DNA from: Deltaproteobacteria bacterium
GTDB taxonomy: Bacteria > Myxococcota_A > UBA9042 > PHBI01
NCBI GenBank assembly: GCA_006226565.1
Contig: SBGO01000708.1
Location: 1 to 37,856 of the forward strand
Direction: 5' to 3'
DNA: 37,856 nt
The stretch's first letter is position 1; each line of letters opens with the position of its first letter. The translations under genes and the position numbers were made by a program. Shown here piece by piece: positions 6,712-16,600 of the stretch. The notes beneath the pieces are model-generated. The model had not been told where the DNA came from, made no database searches, and worked only from the letters and a program-made list of their open reading frames with translations.

Positions 6712-9700
6712 ACACAGGCCTCTCAGGTAGCACCGGAGTTCCTCTGCCCCGAGTGCGAACGGGTCTTCGGCAGCGGCTACGAGCGGTGCCCCTTCGACGG
6801 GGCGCGGCTGGTCAACCTCGGCGCGGGCCTCGCCCCCGGGACGGTCATCGACAACCGCTACACGATCAAGCGGCTGCTCGGGAAAGGCGGGATGGGCTCG
6901 GTCTACGTCGCGCGTCAGCACTCGATGGACCGCGACGTCGCGATGAAGATCATGCACCACCGGGCGGACGGCAACCACGCCTCGGTGCAGCGCTTCTTCT
7001 GGGAGGTCCGCGCCGCGCGCCGGCTCCAGAGCCCCCACACCATCACCGTCTTCGACTTCGGGCAGACAGAGCGCGGGAGCCTCTACCTCGCGATGGAGCT
7101 GCTCAAGGGGACGACCCTCGGGCACCTGCTCGGCGTCGAGCAGCGGATCTCGGCCCAGCTCGCGCTGCGCATCTCGATCCAGATCTGCCGCAGCCTCGAG
7201 GAGGCGCACGACAAGGGGATCATCCACCGCGACCTCAAGCCCGAGAACATCTTCCTGGTGCAGCGCAACGGGACCAACGACTACGTCAAGGTCCTCGACT
7301 TCGGGGTCGCGAAGTTCCTCGACCCGGATGGCCAGAGCCCGCTGACCCAGACCGGGACGGTCTTCGGCACCCCGCGCTACATGAGCCCGGAGCAGGCGAA
7401 CAGCGAGTCCGTCGACGCACGGAGCGACCTCTACGCCCTCGGCATCATCATGTACGAGATGGTCACCGGACGGGTGCCGTTCGCCGAGGACAACGCGCTC
7501 GAGCTCCTCTACAAGCAGGTCCACGCCAAGCCCACGCCGTTCTGTGAGGTCGAGCCGTGGTTGGCGCTCGACCCGCGGCTCGGCGAGGTGGTCGACGGCC
7601 TCCTCGAGAAGCGCCGTGAGGACCGGCCCCAGTCGGCGACCAAGGTGCGCGAGGCGCTCGAGGCGCTCGCCGAGGAGCTGCCGCTCGAGGACGACCAGAC
7701 CCCGCCGCCGCTCCCGGGGGTCGAAGCCCCACCGCCTCGGCCGGACAAGCCCCACGGGACCGCGGACACGCAACAGGCGCTCGACGCGCGCGAGCTGCTC
7801 CGGCGCGAGATGCAGACGCCCTCGCTGGGGCTCCAGACGGGGCACGACGGTCGGTCCAAGGTCCTCGTGGGGCGCCCCGACCAGAGCCGCTCGGCGCGCC
7901 GCGCCGTCGAGGAGGGGCTCCAGGGCCCGCACGGACGGCTGATCTTCATCACCGGCGAGCCCGGGCTCGGCAAGACCCGGCTCACGCGCTGGCTCGCCGT
8001 CGCGGCGCTCAAGGAGCAGGACGCGCTCGTCGCCTTGAGCCACGAGGCGACCCACGCGACCCACGACATGCCGGAGATCCGGGCCGCGCTCGAGCACCTC
8101 CTCGGCGTGACGCTGCTCGAGCGGACCGGGCTCAGCCAGGCGCTCGAGGATCACCCGGCCTTCTCCGACCACGTCGAGACGGATCTCATCGCGGCCCTCA
8201 CCGATTTCCTGCGGCCGCCGCTGGGAGGCGCCGCCCCGCGGGGCGAGGCCGGGGTCGAGCGGCTGTTCAGCGCGCTGTACCGGCTCTTCGTGCGGGTGAG
8301 CAAGATCCGCCCGGTGCTCCTCGACGTCGGGCTCCTGAACCGCGCGGCGCCGATGACGCTGCGCTTCCTCGAGTACGTCGCGGCGGCGCTCCCGATCACG
8401 CCGGCGCGGCTGGTGGTCATGGCGCGCATCGACACCTCGACACGACCGCGGCACACGGTGCTCCGCGGCGCGCTCGAGGCCGTGGACTGGCGAGGCGGGA
8501 CGAACCCGGCCGTGCGCCACGTCCCGATGCGTCGCCTCGACGGCGAGGAGTTCAAGGACCTCCTGCAGTCGCTGGGCAAGGTCTACATCCACCTCGTGGA
8601 CTACCTGCACTACCTCAGCGGCGGCGTGCCGCGGGTCGCGGCCGCGCTCGTGCGTCAGATCGAGTCGGAGCCCGAACGGCTGCACCTGGCGCGCATGTGG
8701 AACCCCATCGGGCACCGCACCGAGCTCTCGGAGCTGCCGCTCGAGCTCGTGGACGAGGCCGAGCGCCACTTCGAGCACGCCATGGCGCGCGCCAAGGACC
8801 CGCGCGTCGCCAAGCGCCTCGTCCGGCTCGCGGCCCTCGCGGGCAACACCTTCGAGATCGGCTTCCTCGAAGACTGCGTCGCGCGCGAGGACGACGCGGC
8901 GATGCAGGACGCGGTGGAGGAGGTCCTCGACCTGCTCGTGGCCGAGGGGTGCCTCCACGAGGTGACCGGCGCCGGGGACCGCCTGCGGTTCGACAACGGC
9001 ATCCTGCGTGAGCTGATCCTGAGCCGGGTCCGCAGCCGACGCACGCTCCAGCACCTCCATGGCGTCGTGGCCGCGACCATCGCGGCGCTCCCCCCGAGCA
9101 GCCGCGCGGAGCACTCGCTCGAGCTCGCGACCCACTACGCCTGCTCGGGGGACTACGAGCGGGCGCTGGAGCACCACCTCGTGCATGCGCGGGCCGCCCG
9201 CGCGGCCGGCACGACCGAGGCCGCGCTCCAGGCCTACACGGCGGCCTCCGAGATCGTCAGCGAGCTGGGCCGTAGCGCCGCCCCCACGGCCGCGGTCGGC
9301 CACGCCGAGCACGAGATCGTGGCCGAGCTCGCCCGGATCCACTTCGATCTCGGGCTCTACGAGCAGGCCGCCGAGAGCTTCCAGGGCCTCTGCGAGCGCG
9401 CGCGCCAGGCTGGCGACGAGGAGTCGTTGGCGCACGCCGAGCGCGGGCTGGGCGAGGTCCAGGACGCCCTCGCCGAGTACGGCGCCGCGACCGAGCGCTT
9501 CGAGTCGAGCCGCGACCGCTTCCGCGCCCTCGGCAAGAACCTCGACGCCGCCTGGTGCGAGCTGAAGCGGGCGGGCTCGCTGGAGCGGCGGGGCCTCACC
9601 GCGCAGGCCCGCACGGCGTACAACGACGCGCGCCAGGTCTTCGCGAAGGAGCGCGACGACCGTGGGCTGGCCGACGCGTTCAACGCGCTGGGCCTGCTCG

Positions 9701-10428
9701 CGCTCCGAGAGGGCGACGCCAGCGACGCGCTCCGCCACCTCCGGCGCGCGGCCGACCTCTTCCGGAAGCTCCACGCGTCCCTCGACCTGGGCAAGGCGCT
9801 CTACAGCCTCGCGCTCGCGGCGAACGCCCGACGCGATCTCTTGATGGCCCTCGACGCGGCCAACAAGGCGCTCGAGATCTTCGACCGGCAGGACTACCGG
9901 GTCGGCATCAGCCAGTGCCTCGGGACCATCGCCAAGGTGCTCGTCGCCCAGCGCCGCCCCGCGGAGGCGCGCCCCTTCTTCGAGCGAGCCCTGCGCATCC
10001 GGGAGAACCTCGGCGACCGCCGTGGGGTCGCCGAGGCGGTCTCGAGCCTGGCGGACATCGCGCTGGCGCTCGACCAGCACGAGCGGGCCCTCGAGCTCGC
10101 CTTCCGCGGACGCGACATCTACACGTCCATCGGCGAGTTCCTCGGCGCCGCCAACGCGCTCCGGACGATGGGCCTCGCGCAGTCCGCCCTCGGACGCTAC
10201 GAGGACGCCCTCGCCTACCTGCGCGAGGGGATCGCGACCTACGAGAGCCTGGCGGCCAAGGACGTGGGCCTCTGCGACATCCTGCAGAGCCTGGCCGAGT
10301 GCCAGGACCAGATGGGCCTGCGTTCGGACGCACGCGCGACCTTGGGCCGAGCGCTGGGCCTCGCGCGCGAGCTCAGCCTGAGCCACCACACGGGCCACCT
10401 CGAGGCGCGCCTGCGGGCGCTCGCGTGA
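6709..10428 (+). CDS. Ser/Thr kinase-ATPase-TPR protein, probable CTG start
   Basis: Cytoplasmic signalling protein of about 1239 residues. From the proposed start, a zinc ribbon (Cys13, Cys16, then CPFDG from Cys27) precedes a kinase domain at about 50-310 with GKGGMGSVY, Lys80, HRDLKPEN (Asp175), DFG (Asp197) and MSPEQ, so it should be active. A P-loop ATPase region follows (GEPGLGKT, Lys422), but its Walker B region reads VLLDVGLLNRAAP and looks degenerate. From about residue 800 the protein is TPR repeats to the end. This resembles the kinase/AAA/TPR regulators common in Myxococcota. The ORF is open far upstream as a shadow. The only strong ribosome site is GGAGG at 6696-6700, eight bases before CTG at 6709; a TTG at 6622 is the alternative. 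No partner is encoded beside it. Confidence 0.9.
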   Translation: MTQASQVAPEFLCPECERVFGSGYERCPFDGARLVNLGAGLAPGTVIDNRYTIKRLLGKGGMGSVYVARQHSMDRDVAMKIMHHRADGNHASVQRFFWEVRAARRLQSPHTITVFDFGQTERGSLYLAMELLKGTTLGHLLGVEQRISAQLALRISIQICRSLEEAHDKGIIHRDLKPENIFLVQRNGTNDYVKVLDFGVAKFLDPDGQSPLTQTGTVFGTPRYMSPEQANSESVDARSDLYALGIIMYEMVTGRVPFAEDNALELLYKQVHAKPTPFCEVEPWLALDPRLGEVVDGLLEKRREDRPQSATKVREALEALAEELPLEDDQTPPPLPGVEAPPPRPDKPHGTADTQQALDARELLRREMQTPSLGLQTGHDGRSKVLVGRPDQSRSARRAVEEGLQGPHGRLIFITGEPGLGKTRLTRWLAVAALKEQDALVALSHEATHATHDMPEIRAALEHLLGVTLLERTGLSQALEDHPAFSDHVETDLIAALTDFLRPPLGGAAPRGEAGVERLFSALYRLFVRVSKIRPVLLDVGLLNRAAPMTLRFLEYVAAALPITPARLVVMARIDTSTRPRHTVLRGALEAVDWRGGTNPAVRHVPMRRLDGEEFKDLLQSLGKVYIHLVDYLHYLSGGVPRVAAALVRQIESEPERLHLARMWNPIGHRTELSELPLELVDEAERHFEHAMARAKDPRVAKRLVRLAALAGNTFEIGFLEDCVAREDDAAMQDAVEEVLDLLVAEGCLHEVTGAGDRLRFDNGILRELILSRVRSRRTLQHLHGVVAATIAALPPSSRAEHSLELATHYACSGDYERALEHHLVHARAARAAGTTEAALQAYTAASEIVSELGRSAAPTAAVGHAEHEIVAELARIHFDLGLYEQAAESFQGLCERARQAGDEESLAHAERGLGEVQDALAEYGAATERFESSRDRFRALGKNLDAAWCELKRAGSLERRGLTAQARTAYNDARQVFAKERDDRGLADAFNALGLLALREGDASDALRHLRRAADLFRKLHASLDLGKALYSLALAANARRDLLMALDAANKALEIFDRQDYRVGISQCLGTIAKVLVAQRRPAEARPFFERALRIRENLGDRRGVAEAVSSLADIALALDQHERALELAFRGRDIYTSIGEFLGAANALRTMGLAQSALGRYEDALAYLREGIATYESLAAKDVGLCDILQSLAECQDQMGLRSDARATLGRALGLARELSLSHHTGHLEARLRALA

Positions 10429-10436
10429 GACGCGAG

Positions 10437-10461
10437 GGTTCGTCGCGATCGCAGACGAACC
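10437..10461. terminator. Hairpin between convergent genes
   Basis: GGTTCGTC pairs with GACGAACC over 8 bp with a nine-base loop, nine bases after the kinase stop and before the end of the convergent hydrolase gene. No T run is present, so terminator function is only likely from position. Confidence 0.4.
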
Positions 10462-10521
10462 ACCCTGGCCCTCCCCTCACGCGCGACGGGGCCCAAGCGC
10501 GTCGGAGACGACGCCTCGGCC

Positions 10522-11376
10522 TCAGTGCAGACGGCGAGAGATGCGGGTCAGGGCCGTGTCGAGGAGGGTCGCGAGGCCGGCCGGGTCGTCGACGTGGATC
10601 CAGTGCCCGGCGTCGGCCAGCGTGTGGAGATGGACACGTCCGCCCTCGCCGAGGCGCTCGAGCCTCGCCAGGGACGCGTCATCGATGCGGTCGCTCTGGC
10701 CCCCGCGGACCGCGTGGATGTCGAGGTGGTTCGGGGGCGACTCGAGGACGTCCCAGGCGTCGACAGTGTAGTAGTCGGCGAGCATCGCCTCGATGGCGGG
10801 CAGGTCGAACCGCCACTGATAGCCCCCGGGACCGAGGCGGAGGTTCGTGGTCATCCACTGGCCGATCGAGTCGCTCAGGCCGCGCGCGCTCAGCGCCTCC
10901 ACGAGCGCGCCGCGGGACGGGAGCGGGAGCCGCACGTCGCGGAGCGCGGCCATGACGCGCTCGATCTCGTGGACGCTCGGATGGTCGCTCCCCGTCGGGA
11001 TCGCGCTGATCGGCGCGTCGAGGAGCCAGAGCTCGTCGAGGTCCTGCGCGTGCTCGCGGGCGTAGACGGCGCCGACCTTGCCTCCGAAGGAGTGGCCGCA
11101 CACGAGGGAGGGCTCGAAGCCCCGGTGGTCGGCGAGCGCGGCGAGGTCCGCGGCGCACGCGGCGACGGTGTGCGGGGCCAGCGCGCCGACCGAGTCGCCA
11201 TGGTTGCGGAGGTCGACGAGCACGAAGAGCCACGTCGGGTGGTCGGCGACCAGGCGGCGGACGAAGCTCCGCCAGTTGGTCCCGGAGCCGAGGATGCCGT
11301 GCAGCAGGAACGCCACCTCGCGCGGCTCGGTGAGGCCAGGGGCGTGAACGTCGACGTGTGCAGGGACGTAGGGCAC
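10522..11376 (-). CDS. Alpha/beta hydrolase (YbfF/ABHD11-like esterase)
   Basis: A 284-residue alpha/beta hydrolase, probably a cytoplasmic esterase. Visible motifs are FLLHGILGSGTNW (oxyanion-hole HG), VDLRNHGDS, the nucleophile elbow GHSFGG, and a C-terminal DAGHWIHVD carrying the likely catalytic His. VDLRNHG with GHSxGGK is characteristic of the YbfF/ABHD11 group, which cleave short-chain acyl or thioester substrates; the substrate here cannot be read. The ORF track opens at 11622, but those residues are Arg/Pro-rich junk. I choose the GTG at 11376 because GGAGGAGGAG sits directly before it and the hydrolase fold begins there. It lies downstream of htpG on the same strand but has its own candidate promoter. 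Confidence 0.88.
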   Translation of the reverse strand: MPYVPAHVDVHAPGLTEPREVAFLLHGILGSGTNWRSFVRRLVADHPTWLFVLVDLRNHGDSVGALAPHTVAACAADLAALADHRGFEPSLVCGHSFGGKVGAVYAREHAQDLDELWLLDAPISAIPTGSDHPSVHEIERVMAALRDVRLPLPSRGALVEALSARGLSDSIGQWMTTNLRLGPGGYQWRFDLPAIEAMLADYYTVDAWDVLESPPNHLDIHAVRGGQSDRIDDASLARLERLGEGGRVHLHTLADAGHWIHVDDPAGLATLLDTALTRISRRLH

Positions 11377-11424
11377 CCTCTCCTCCTCCGGTGTGTGCTC
11401 GCAGCACTCAGGTGGACGGCGTTT

Positions 11425-11453
11425 TCTATACGCCCGCGGACCGCCGAGGTCCA
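11425..11453 (-). promoter_or_regulatory. Candidate promoter of the hydrolase gene
   Basis: On the minus strand TGGACC (11448-11453) and TATAGA (11425-11430) are 17 bases apart. The start of transcription would fall near 11418, about 42 bases before the GTG. The -10 is good and the -35 moderate. Confidence 0.45.
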
Positions 11454-11499
11454 CCCGCCCGCCGGTCCGGCCCCGTGACCGCGCTCGCGCTGACCGGGA

Positions 11500-11530
11500 C
11501 GCGTCGGTGCGGCGGCACCGCACCGACGCG
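11500..11530 (-). terminator. 13-bp perfect hairpin after htpG
   Basis: CGCGTCGGTGCGG pairs perfectly with CCGCACCGACGCG around a five-base loop, 15 bases beyond the htpG stop. There is no T run in either direction. Position and stability suggest a terminator or a stabilising mRNA 3' end. Confidence 0.55.
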
Positions 11531-11545
11531 CCGGTGAACGTTCGC

Positions 11546-13507
11546 TCAGGCGCTGGCGCCCGACCCGCTCGGCGACTCGGGCGTCGCCTCCTCGGCGGGC
11601 GCGGGGCTCGCGGCGGCCGCATCGTGGGCGGCGCTCGCGAGGAGCCGGGTCACCTGCTCGACGAAGCGGCTCGGGTCGTCGAGGCGGCTCCCCTCGGACA
11701 GGAGCGCCTGGGTGTAGAGCACCTCGATCCACTCCGCGACCTGCGGCGAGTCCGGGGACGCGCCGTGGACCCGGTTCAGGTCCTCGACGAGCGGGTGGTC
11801 GCCGTTGATCTCGAAGATGCGCTTGCCGCCGACGTAGCCGGGCTGGGTCGCGCGGAAGAGGCGCTCGACGTGCGCGTGATGGCCGCCCTCCGGCACCACG
11901 AGGCACGCGGGCGAGGAGGTGAGGCGCTCCGAGAGGCGGACGTCCTGCACGCGCTCGCCGAGGATCTCCTTGGCGCGCTCGATGAGCGAGGCGACGCGCG
12001 TCTCGGCGGCGGCACGCTCCTCCTTGGCCTCGTCGTCGAGGTCGAAGGTCGCGCCCATCGCGTCCTCGAGCGGCAGCTCCTCGTAGGTCCCGAGGCCCTG
12101 CACCGCCCACTCGTCGATCGGGTCGGTCATGAAGAGGACCTCGTAGCCCTTCTTCGAGAGGGCCTCGAGGTGCGGGCTCGTCCGCGCGGCGCGATCGGAC
12201 TCGGCGATGACGTAGTAGATCGCCTTCTGCCCCTCGGGCATGCGCTCCTTGTACTCCGCGAGCGAGGTCAGCCCGTCCTCGCCGGTCACCGTCGAGCGGA
12301 AGCGCAGGAGCGGGACGATGCGGTCCTTGCTCTCCGGGTTGGTGTGCAGGCCCTCCTTGATGACCGCGCCGTAGCCCTTCCAGAAGGACACGTAGTCCTC
12401 GGCGCGGTCCTTGGCCAGCTCGTCGAGCATGTCGAAGACGCGCTTGGTGAGCTGCTTCTTGATGAAGCGAACGGTGGCCGAGTCCTGGAGGATCTCGCGC
12501 GACACGTTGAGCGGCAGGTCGTCGCTGTCGACCACGCCGCGGAGGAAGCGCAGGAACGACGGCAGCAGCTCCTTGCACTCGTCCATGATGAAGACGCGCT
12601 TCACGTGGAGGCGGACGCCGTGCTGGTGCTCGTGCGAGTAGAGGTCGAAGGGCGGCCGCTTGGGGACGAAGAGCACGCCGGTGAACATCTGGCGCCCCTC
12701 GACCTGGAAGTGGCTGTAGGCCAGCGGCGGATCCCAGTCGTGGGTCAGGTGCTTGTAGAACTCCTCGTACTCGTCGGTCGTGATGTCGGCGCGCGAGCGC
12801 TGCCAGAGCGCGACGCCGCGGTTCACCTGCTCGAAGACGAGCTCGGGCGTCGGCTCCTCCCCTTCCTCGCCGGCGTCGAACTTCTCGACCCGCACGTTGA
12901 TGGGGTAGCTGATGTAGTCCGAGTACCGCGTGACCAGCTGGCGGATCTTCCAGGACGACAGGTACTCGCGCTGGTCCTCCTTGAGGTGGAGGACGACGGC
13001 CGTCCCGTGCTGCTCGCGCTCCATCGGCTCGACGGTGAAGCTGTCCGAGGCCTCGGAAGACCAACGCCACCCGGCCTCGCTGCCGGCCGCGCGCGTCAGC
13101 ACGTCGACGCGATCGGCCACCAGGTAGGCGCTGTAGAAGCCGACGCCGAACTGGCCGATCAGCTGCATGTCGCCGCGCCCTTCGGCCAGCGCGTCGATGA
13201 AGGCCTTCGAGCCGCTGTGCGCGACCGTCCCGAGGTTCTTCACCAGCTCGTCGTGGGTCATGCCCACGCCGGTGTCCTCGATGGTCAGCGTGCCCGCGTC
13301 CTCATCCGCGTAGACGCGGATCTCGAGGGCGTCCTTGGCGAGCGAGTGCTCGGTGAGCCCCCGGTACTTCAGCTTGTCGAGGGCGTCGGAGGCGTTGGAA
13401 ATCAGCTCTCGCAGGAAGATCTCCTTGTTGGAGTACAAGGAGTTGATCACCAGGCGCAGAACCTGGCTCACCTCGGCTTCGAAGCGATGGGTCTCCGTCG
13501 TCGTCAT
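11546..13507 (-). CDS. htpG: Chaperone protein HtpG (Hsp90)
   Basis: Bacterial Hsp90, an ATP-driven dimeric cytoplasmic chaperone for late folding of client proteins. The N-terminal GHKL ATPase shows ELISNASDALDKL, DTGVGMTHDEL, GQFGVGFYSAYL and GTAVVLHL. The middle domain includes PLNVSREILQ, and the C-terminal domain carries dimerisation sequence. At 653 residues it is slightly longer than E. coli HtpG. The excess is mostly an Ala/Pro/Glu/Ser tail after residue 625, probably disordered. The ATG at 13507 begins the conserved HRFEAEVSQVLRLV, with only a modest GAG-type ribosome site. It lies 99 bases downstream of a HEAT/zinc-finger gene on the same strand, so cotranscription is possible. I could not identify a heat-shock operator. 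Confidence 0.98.
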   Translation of the reverse strand: MTTTETHRFEAEVSQVLRLVINSLYSNKEIFLRELISNASDALDKLKYRGLTEHSLAKDALEIRVYADEDAGTLTIEDTGVGMTHDELVKNLGTVAHSGSKAFIDALAEGRGDMQLIGQFGVGFYSAYLVADRVDVLTRAAGSEAGWRWSSEASDSFTVEPMEREQHGTAVVLHLKEDQREYLSSWKIRQLVTRYSDYISYPINVRVEKFDAGEEGEEPTPELVFEQVNRGVALWQRSRADITTDEYEEFYKHLTHDWDPPLAYSHFQVEGRQMFTGVLFVPKRPPFDLYSHEHQHGVRLHVKRVFIMDECKELLPSFLRFLRGVVDSDDLPLNVSREILQDSATVRFIKKQLTKRVFDMLDELAKDRAEDYVSFWKGYGAVIKEGLHTNPESKDRIVPLLRFRSTVTGEDGLTSLAEYKERMPEGQKAIYYVIAESDRAARTSPHLEALSKKGYEVLFMTDPIDEWAVQGLGTYEELPLEDAMGATFDLDDEAKEERAAAETRVASLIERAKEILGERVQDVRLSERLTSSPACLVVPEGGHHAHVERLFRATQPGYVGGKRIFEINGDHPLVEDLNRVHGASPDSPQVAEWIEVLYTQALLSEGSRLDDPSRFVEQVTRLLASAAHDAAAASPAPAEEATPESPSGSGASA

Positions 13508-13606
13508 TTCGGGCTCTCGTGGGGTGAGCGGTCGAACAATTGAACCGTGTCTGGGCTCGGCCGGTCCGGCCGGAGCGCCAAACGCGTACGCACCCGCCCG
13601 GGTCGG

Positions 13607-16600
13607 TCAACTCGGGTCGACGCCAACACCGCCGGGGGCCGCCCCCGTGCCTTCGCAGGCGAGGCAGCCGATGCGCCCCGTGCCGCTGCAGAGCTCGCAC
13701 GCCACGCGGCCGCCGGTCGTCGCGCAGCCACACGGCACCGAGACGTGCCCCGTCCCGCGGCAGGTCTGGCAGCGCCGGCTGTCGATGCGCCGCATGGTCT
13801 GACGCGCCGTGCAGTCGGGCTCCGGGCACGGCACGGAGACGAGGGTCTGCCCACCGCAGCGGAGGCACGGCCGGTCTCCGGCGCCACCGCACTCGGGGCA
13901 GCGGGCCACGCCTTCCCCGTGACACACGGTGCAGTGGCGGCGGACGAGCGCCCGCAGCGCGTCGGCGGCCGCGAGCCGGATGCCGACGTGCCGGGTGGAG
14001 CGGCCGAGGGCGGCCTCCTCGAGCCAGATGGCGAGGTGCTCGGCGCGGAAGAGCGGGATGAGCCCGAGGCGCTGCGGCAGGGCGTCGGGTGAGGTGGTCT
14101 CGACCATGCTGTCGAGCCACTCGGCGAGCTCGGGGTCCGGGTCGGCGGCGACGCGAACGCCGACCCAGTGCTCGATCCCCTCGACGGTCATCACGAGCGA
14201 CTGCTCCACCGCCTCGCGGATGGCCGCGCGGCTCGGCATGAACCCGTGAGCGTCGAGCCCGTCCCGCGCCGGCTGGCTGACGCGGTACTCGCCGTCGGTC
14301 GCCAGCACGATCAGGAGATCAGCGGCCTCCTGCCGGTCGCCACGCCACGCGCGGAGCGTCATCGCCGTGCCCTGTCGTCCCTCCCACCACGGGTCGGTCG
14401 CGAGCCGACGCAGGACCGGCCAGGCCGGATCGCCGATCGCGGCGAGGGTCAGCGCGATGAGCTCGCGATACTCCTGAAAGGGGCTCTCGAAGCCGCGGGC
14501 CGCGACCTCGGCGGCGGCCTCGGTACCGATCGTCGCCAGCGAGGACAGCGCGGCCCTGCGGACGTCGTCGTCGTCGTCGAGGATGCAGGTCCCGAGGGCC
14601 TCGACGCCGGCGTCGTCACCGGGCCGTCCGAGCGCCTGGCACAGCGCCTCCCGCGCGCGCCAGTCCCAGCCGCCCGACACCAGCTCCTGAGCGAGCAGCG
14701 CTGGCGCGACCGCGAACAAGCCACGGGTCAGCCGGGCGCGGTGGGGGTTCGCCTGCCATGTGTGCTCGAGCGCCCACAGGAGCGCCTCGACGCCCCCCTC
14801 GTAGCGCAACGCGCCTTCGGACTGGAGACGCACCGCCGCGATCGTCGCGCTGCAGCTCGCCGTCGGGCGCCAGCCCGGGAACCGATCCATCGCCGCGAGC
14901 AGCTCGCTCCGGAACGCGTAGCCGCCCAGGCGCAGCGCCTGCTCGACCGTCGCGAGGTCCACCGAGCGCGGATCGTCGAGGAGCTGCCCCGGCCGCCGCG
15001 CGGCGATCGTCACGAGCGTGCGCTCACGCGCGGTGCTGGGGGACCAACCGCGCTCGAGGAGCGACTCCATCGCCGTCATGCGGACGTCCTCGTCGGCGTC
15101 GACGAGGGTCTCGATCAGGGTCCCCTCGGCCTCGCGCCCGGGAATCATCGCGAGCACGTCACAGGCCGCGCGGCGTCGCTTCCAGCTGCCCTTGGCGAGC
15201 ACCCGCCGAAGCCCAGGGAGCGCCGCCTTTCCCGCCTGCCGGGCGCGCTCGACGGCGTCGCCCAGCTCGTCGGTCGGGCGGAAGAGGAGCGCGTAGCCGG
15301 CCAGCTCGTCGGGGGACGGGGCCGAGCCGGTCAGCTCCTGGAGCGCCTGGAGCGCGGCGACCCGGGCGGCCTCCTGCGGGTCGCTGAGGCCGCGGTTCTT
15401 CAGCGCGAAGACCACCTCGTGCGCGCCGGTCCGCGCGATGGCGCGCGCAGCGCCGGCGCGAGCGCCGGGATAGAAGCGCGTCTCGAGCGCGTCTCGGAGG
15501 AACATCACGCGCTCGCTGCCCGCGAGCGCGCAGTAGTCGTCGACGGCGTCGTCGTCCGCCCACTTGAGGCGGCGCTGATAGAGCTCCGCCAGCTCGGGGG
15601 CCTGTCCGCGCGCGTTCAGGCGCCGCAGCGCCGCGGCGACCATCCCCTCGAGGGCGCGGTAGGCCCGCGCGACTGCCATCAGCCGCGGTCCGTCGCCGGC
15701 CGCGCCGATGTAGCCGATCGCCTCGACGCAAGCGCGACGGAGCGCCGCGTTGGGGACCTCGAGGGCGTCGAAGAGCGCCTCCCGGGCGACGATGCGGTCC
15801 TCCCCCGGGATATTGCGCGCCAGCTCCACCAGGTCGTCGCTCTCTCCGGTCCAGAGCGCGGCGCGGAGCTGATCGAGGGCGTTCCTGACGAGCGCCGCCG
15901 GCGGGAGCGCGACCAGCTCGCCGATGTCGTCGTGGCTCGCGGGCTGCGGCTCGAGCTGGCCGCTGACCAGCAGCCGCCGCGCGACGACGCGGCGCACCTC
16001 AGCGTCGGTGTGGTCGGCCCACGACCGGAGGAGGCGTCGCTCGACCGACGGCTCGAGCACCAGGGCGCCGCCCTCGATGTTGCGGAGGACGGCCGCGATG
16101 ACGACCGCGCTCCGCTCGCCGACCCAGCAATCGGGCGTCATGAGATCGCCGCCGGCCTCGGCGGTCACGATGGCGGCCCGCACGGGGGCCGTCCAGCGGC
16201 TCCACCGCTCGCCGAGGACCACCCGGAGGCGTCGCCGCGACTCCGGGCTCGCGGCGACGAGCGTCGTCCGCAGGAAGTCGACGGCGTCGTCCTTGTCGGC
16301 GCAGCCCGCGAGCCCGTGGACGAGCGCCGGGACCGCGTCGTCCGGGGTCTCGGCGACGGCGGCCACGGTCGCCGCGCGGCAGGCGCGGCTCCACCCGTCG
16401 GCGTCGAACACGGCGTGCGCCGCCGTCTCGCCGAGCCACGCCAGCCCGTCGCGCCAGATCCCGCCGCCGAGCCCCTTCAGGATGCCGACCGCGAGGTCGG
16501 CCGACGACACGTCGCCCACGGCGTCGCGGACCAGGAGCCGGGCCGCGGCGTCACCGCGCCGTGCACTGCGCCCGATGGCGTAGCCGACCAGGGCGAGGCG

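Noticed and set aside
6571-10398. 1275-aa ORF antisense to the kinase gene
   Set aside because: Composition is dominated by Arg, Leu, Glu, Ala and Val as expected from the complement of GC-rich coding DNA; no domain, while the plus strand carries clear kinase motifs.
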